DNA of 64,000 nucleotides from assembly GCA_963977135.1 (NCBI GenBank), contig CAXBNN010000003.1, forward strand, positions 1 through 64,000. Reading direction: 5' to 3'. Position numbers and translations under genes: made by a program. The notes beneath the pieces are model-generated. The model did no database searches. It was not told the DNA's origin and saw nothing but the letters and a program-made list of their open reading frames with translations. Source of the stretch: UBA2040 sp963977135 (GTDB taxonomy: Bacteria; Bacteroidota; Bacteroidia; Flavobacteriales_D; Crocinitomicaceae). Of this stretch, positions 61,092 to 64,000 are shown piece by piece. Numbering within the stretch: position 1 is the first letter of the stretch; each line of letters begins with the position of its first letter.

Positions 61092-62888
61092 CTACTCAAA
61101 AGCCAAACCTTGTCTTTTCAAGATCCCTTTTACTTGGAAAGCAAACCATGCTAGGAATGCAAAACAAGCTACAGATACCATGTACGATTCTTGAATACCT
61201 ATTAAATCAGATAGTTTCCCTTGAATAGGCGGAATAATTGCTCCTCCTAAAATCATCATTACCAAGAAAGCTGAACCTTGCGCTTGGTATTTTCCTAATC
61301 CACCTAACGATAGAGAGAAGATACAAGGCCACATGATGGAACAACATAATCCTGCCGCCAAAATTCCGTAAATTGCTAAATCTCCTGTGCTAACAACACC
61401 TATTGATGTTGAAATGACGCCGAGCACACCAAATACCAATAATGTTTTGGCTGGTTTATCATTGGTTAAGAAAAATGCGCCAATTTGGATGAAAACGCAG
61501 ATGATGTACCAATACAAATTGTCTATGTTGTATCCTGACAATTTCGTTAATAGAAGTATAATAGCAAATGCAGCTAACGGAACTATAAATCGAAGAATAT
61601 TTTTCGTGTTTTGTTTCAGCTCAAAAGCATTGATGGCTCCCGTCCAACGACCTATCATTAAACTTCCCCAGAACATGGAGACATAAGGTGCAATTTCGGA
61701 TGTTGTCATAGCGCCGAAGGCATCTTGTTTGAGCAATTCTCCTAGATTACTGGCAAGCGCAACCTCTACTCCAACATAAATGAAAATGGCCAACATTCCC
61801 AAAGTCAATTGCGGATATTGCATTGCTCCCCAACCCACTTTTTGTTTACTCCCTTTAATTGAAGCATAAGCTATTCCGCCAACAATGACCAACAATCCTC
61901 CTGTCAACCAACCCATACGCTGATTTTCAAGTGGTGTTTTTATCTCTGAAATTTTTGCTTCAATTGAAAGTTTAGTGTTCAATTGATCGTTATCAAGTTG
62001 TGTGATTTTTTGTTCATTTTCATCGATTTGCAATTGTTCTAAAGCGCCATTTAATTCAACCAACTGTTTCGCTTCATCGCTTCTATAAGAATTGAAAACA
62101 GGTGCAAAACAAGCCAAAAGCAAACCTGTTATTACCAGCAATGTTCCCATAGCTTTACTTGCTTTCTCTGTTTTGTCAGAAGTTGGAATACTAATCCCAG
62201 AAGGTACTTTTTTTGAAAAACCAAACATTAAAGCAATGCCCAAAAATAAAGCGCCAACGCAAGAATATAGAATTATAACTTTGTCTAATTCCAAATTTTT
62301 AATCGCGTCATCGGTTAACGCTCCAGCCGAACCAAACAAGGCAAGAGATACGATTAAAGGTCCGACTGTCGTGCCCAAACTATTCACTCCACCGCCAAGG
62401 TTTATTCGACTACTTCCAGTCGATTCATCTCCGAGAGAAATCATAAAAGGATTGGCAGAAGTTTGTTGTAAAGAGAATCCTAGAGCAACTATAAACAGTC
62501 CGAAAAGCATGCCGACAAAGGTTCCGCCTTCAACACTTAAAATCATTACTCCTGCACCAAGAGCCGAGAAAACTAAACCGTAAACTATGCTTTTCTTGTA
62601 ACCCCAAGAGCCAACCAAATCTTTGCCTGATTGACTACTAATGATAAACAATGACAGAGCGCCAAGGTAATAGGCTAGGTAAAATGCAAAATCAATTAAC
62701 TGACTTTGAAATTGATCTAACCCAAAAAAGTTTTTGCAAAAGGGAATGAAAACACTGTTTCCTGCAGCAATGAATCCCCAAAAGAAAAACACAGAAGTTA
62801 ATGTTATTACCCCTCCGTAGTTGGTTGCTTTTATTGGTTCATTAGAATTTTCCTTTGATTGGGCAGTCTGGCCTCCTGAAATGTCCAT
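61092..62888 (-). CDS. FucP/GluP-type sugar MFS transporter
   Basis: The 598-residue product is a major facilitator of the fucose/glucose–galactose symporter group. It has FFFWGFIAAGNSVFIPFCKN near the start, FAFYLAYYLGALSLFI, SLQQTSANPFMISLGDE in helix 5 and the late CSIMWPCIFSLSLGGLGKYQ and GGAIIPPIQGKLSDLIG typical of this branch. An insert of about 100 residues between helices 6 and 7 has an acidic coiled stretch (LEQLQIDENEQKITQLDNDQ) flanked by extra hydrophobic segments, making it longer than FucP (about 440). The frame opens at 63032, but the family N-terminus begins at ATG 62888 (MDISGGQTAQSKEN). It is monocistronic; substrate is inferred to be a hexose. Confidence 0.9.
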   Translation of the reverse strand: MDISGGQTAQSKENSNEPIKATNYGGVITLTSVFFFWGFIAAGNSVFIPFCKNFFGLDQFQSQLIDFAFYLAYYLGALSLFIISSQSGKDLVGSWGYKKSIVYGLVFSALGAGVMILSVEGGTFVGMLFGLFIVALGFSLQQTSANPFMISLGDESTGSSRINLGGGVNSLGTTVGPLIVSLALFGSAGALTDDAIKNLELDKVIILYSCVGALFLGIALMFGFSKKVPSGISIPTSDKTEKASKAMGTLLVITGLLLACFAPVFNSYRSDEAKQLVELNGALEQLQIDENEQKITQLDNDQLNTKLSIEAKISEIKTPLENQRMGWLTGGLLVIVGGIAYASIKGSKQKVGWGAMQYPQLTLGMLAIFIYVGVEVALASNLGELLKQDAFGAMTTSEIAPYVSMFWGSLMIGRWTGAINAFELKQNTKNILRFIVPLAAFAIILLLTKLSGYNIDNLYWYIICVFIQIGAFFLTNDKPAKTLLVFGVLGVISTSIGVVSTGDLAIYGILAAGLCCSIMWPCIFSLSLGGLGKYQAQGSAFLVMMILGGAIIPPIQGKLSDLIGIQESYMVSVACFAFLAWFAFQVKGILKRQGLAFE

Positions 62889-63191
62889 AGTTTGTTTTAT
62901 AGTTGAAACGAAAATAGGATTTTTTTTTGATTCACAACTATTTTCGAAAATTACTTTTGGTAAATTGTACAATAATGTATTATCCGGCGCTGTGCTAATT
63001 TGATTTTTGTCGGATGCTAAATAAATTCGCATTGAATCCCACTAGAATAAGGCGTTTGAGTTTGTCCCAGTAAATTCTTTTTCAGATAATTGTAACTTTT
63101 TCTTGACTACTATGTCTTACCTACAAACAAAGTAATTAAACGCTCCGATCGGCGAACTTTAAGAAAAACAGATTTCCAAAAGCTTAAAAAT

Positions 63192-63248
63192 ATGCAGCTT
63201 GGTGAAATCAAAGAAATAATTGTTGAACCAAAAAACAAACAAAGATGA
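63192..63248 (+). CDS. Possible 18-residue upstream peptide
   Basis: ATG at 63192 opens MQLGEIKEIIVEPKNKQR, whose stop overlaps the ATG of the next gene (ATGA at 63245). The exact overlap suggests translational coupling, but an 18-codon frame may arise by chance. No function is suggested. Confidence 0.25.
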   Translation: MQLGEIKEIIVEPKNKQR

Positions 63249-63565
63249 AAAATGTAGCATTAATACTAGCAATGGGTTTTCTTATGATAAGCACTGCTTT
63301 TGCAGGTAACAACCCAAGTTTAAAAAAATTGTTGAACCGAAAAATTAAAATTGATCTTTCGCATATCGAATTAGACAAGTATACACCTGATTATGTAAAC
63401 GTGAGTTTCAAAATTGTGAATGGCGAAATTGAAATCACAGAAATTCATGGATCACAGCCTGAGCTTAAAAAAGAAATTACAAAAGCGCTCGAAAAATTAG
63501 ATATAACATGTGAATATGAAGAAGGCGAAACCTACCAATACAAATTCACATTTGAAAAGATATAG
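63245..63565 (+). CDS. Small secreted protein, 106 residues
   Basis: The product has a signal peptide (NVALILAMGFLMISTAFA) and an 86-residue mature domain with DLSHIELDKYTPDYVNVSFK, VNGEIEITEIHGSQPELKKE and a final YKFTFEKI. The strand–helix–strand pattern, with a conserved-looking IVNGEIEI turn, is seen in small secreted Bacteroidota proteins that resemble half of a TonB C-terminal fold, though I do not claim homology. It is followed by a strong terminator, so it is monocistronic. Function unknown. Confidence 0.75.
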   Translation: MKNVALILAMGFLMISTAFAGNNPSLKKLLNRKIKIDLSHIELDKYTPDYVNVSFKIVNGEIEITEIHGSQPELKKEITKALEKLDITCEYEEGETYQYKFTFEKI

Positions 63566-63595
63566 AAGAAGCAAGAAGGTTAGGTAAGGTTTAAA

Positions 63596-63629
63596 AAGCA
63601 TCGTGTGGTAGCATCACGGTGCTTTTTTT
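63596..63629. terminator. Bidirectional terminator between convergent genes
   Basis: AAGCATCGTG (63596–63605) pairs with CACGGTGCTT (63615–63624) through ten pairs including one G·T, followed by TTTTTTT on the plus strand and preceded by AAAAA, which serves the minus-strand dxs. Confidence 0.85.
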
Positions 63630-63642
63630 AATTTGCATTAAT

Positions 63643-64000
63643 TTATCCGACCTTCTCTTTAGACTCTTTCACTTCAGAATAGTCAAGCATTTCTTTCGCT
63701 TTCGCAACTATAGCTGCCTTGTCGAAACCACACTCTGCCCACAATTCTTTTTGAGTGCCATGGTGCACATATTTGTCTGGAATCCCCAAACGAACGACTT
63801 GCGCTGAATAATTATGGTCGGCCATGAATTCAACAACTGCTGAACCAAATCCTCCCATTAAACAACCGTCTTCGATTGTGATTACTTTCTTGAATTTTGA
63901 GAATACCTCGTGAAGCATTACTTCATCGATAGGTTTTACGAAACGCATATCGTAATGCGCAACGGACAATCCTTTTTCTTTCAATTCAGTAATCGCTTCT
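63643..64000 (-). CDS. dxs: 1-deoxy-D-xylulose-5-phosphate synthase, C-terminal part
   Basis: DXS joins pyruvate and glyceraldehyde 3-phosphate in the first step of the MEP isoprenoid pathway, using thiamine diphosphate. Only about 119 C-terminal residues lie in the window; the frame stays open to the right edge (…EAITELKEKGLSVAHYDMRF). Visible are VAHYDMRFVKPIDEVML, KVITIEDGCLMGGFGSAVVE and RLGIPDKYVHHGTQKELW, the transketolase C-terminal domain in its DXS form. It ends 13 bases from the shared terminator. The N-terminal catalytic part is outside the window. Confidence 0.9.
   Translation of the reverse strand, partial: EAITELKEKGLSVAHYDMRFVKPIDEVMLHEVFSKFKKVITIEDGCLMGGFGSAVVEFMADHNYSAQVVRLGIPDKYVHHGTQKELWAECGFDKAAIVAKAKEMLDYSEVKESKEKVG

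Overview
The window is A+T-rich bacterial chromosome from the phylum Bacteroidota, most likely order Flavobacteriales. The signs are a giant SprA protein of the type IX secretion system (T9SS), two exported proteins with T9SS C-terminal sorting domains, the malic enzyme–ruvA–sprA gene order, a eukaryotic-type isoleucyl-tRNA synthetase, and promoters of the TTG-N18..21-TAnnTTTG type. A genus cannot be fixed from the sequence alone.

Layout. (1) 1–4081: a small four-helix-bundle (IVP/S23-type) gene set between arrays of a TTTTGGC heptamer, then ileS. (2) 4082–9194: accessory DNA. It holds a decayed gene remnant whose two halves resemble two genes of the island further right, a DUF2779-type nuclease-like gene, and four genes I cannot assign. 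(3) 9195–28891: a 19.7-kb island with all genes on the minus strand. In transcription order it carries a type I restriction–modification operon (hsdM, two hsdS, an unknown gene, hsdR), a zinc-ribbon mini-protein, a phospholipase D-like protein, McrB and McrC, and then a seven-gene set: one protein of unknown location, two DUF4407-type membrane proteins, a membrane-anchored transglutaminase-like protein, two small multi-pass proteins and a membrane-anchored coiled-coil protein. That last set is the best candidate here for an undescribed membrane-associated conflict or stress system. (4) 28892–32150: REP-like inverted repeats (core CTTCGACTCCGCTCAG) around recJ, with a small GIY-YIG nuclease gene lying inside an inverted pair of the repeats. 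(5) 32150–54946: core and housekeeping genes: acyl-CoA dehydrogenase, DUF4271/hemD, a sirtuin, a secreted Omp28-like protein, maeB–ruvA–sprA–GNAT, a TIGR01777 epimerase, PhoH, a secreted M43 metalloprotease, a TrkA-type K+ regulator and a trans-sulfuration enzyme. (6) 55073–64000: a stand-alone 1127-residue SF1 helicase, feoA–feoB plus a 34-residue Cys-rich companion, a sugar MFS transporter, a small secreted protein and the 3' part of dxs.

How genes work together. The restriction systems form a layered defence: HsdMSR methylates and cuts at sites set by HsdS, and McrBC attacks modified DNA through several reader domains. SprA is the outer-membrane channel through which the two sorting-domain proteins (35768–37555 and 50700–52871) should be exported. 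FeoA, FeoB and the small companion form a ferrous-iron uptake unit. No tRNA, rRNA or CRISPR array was seen.
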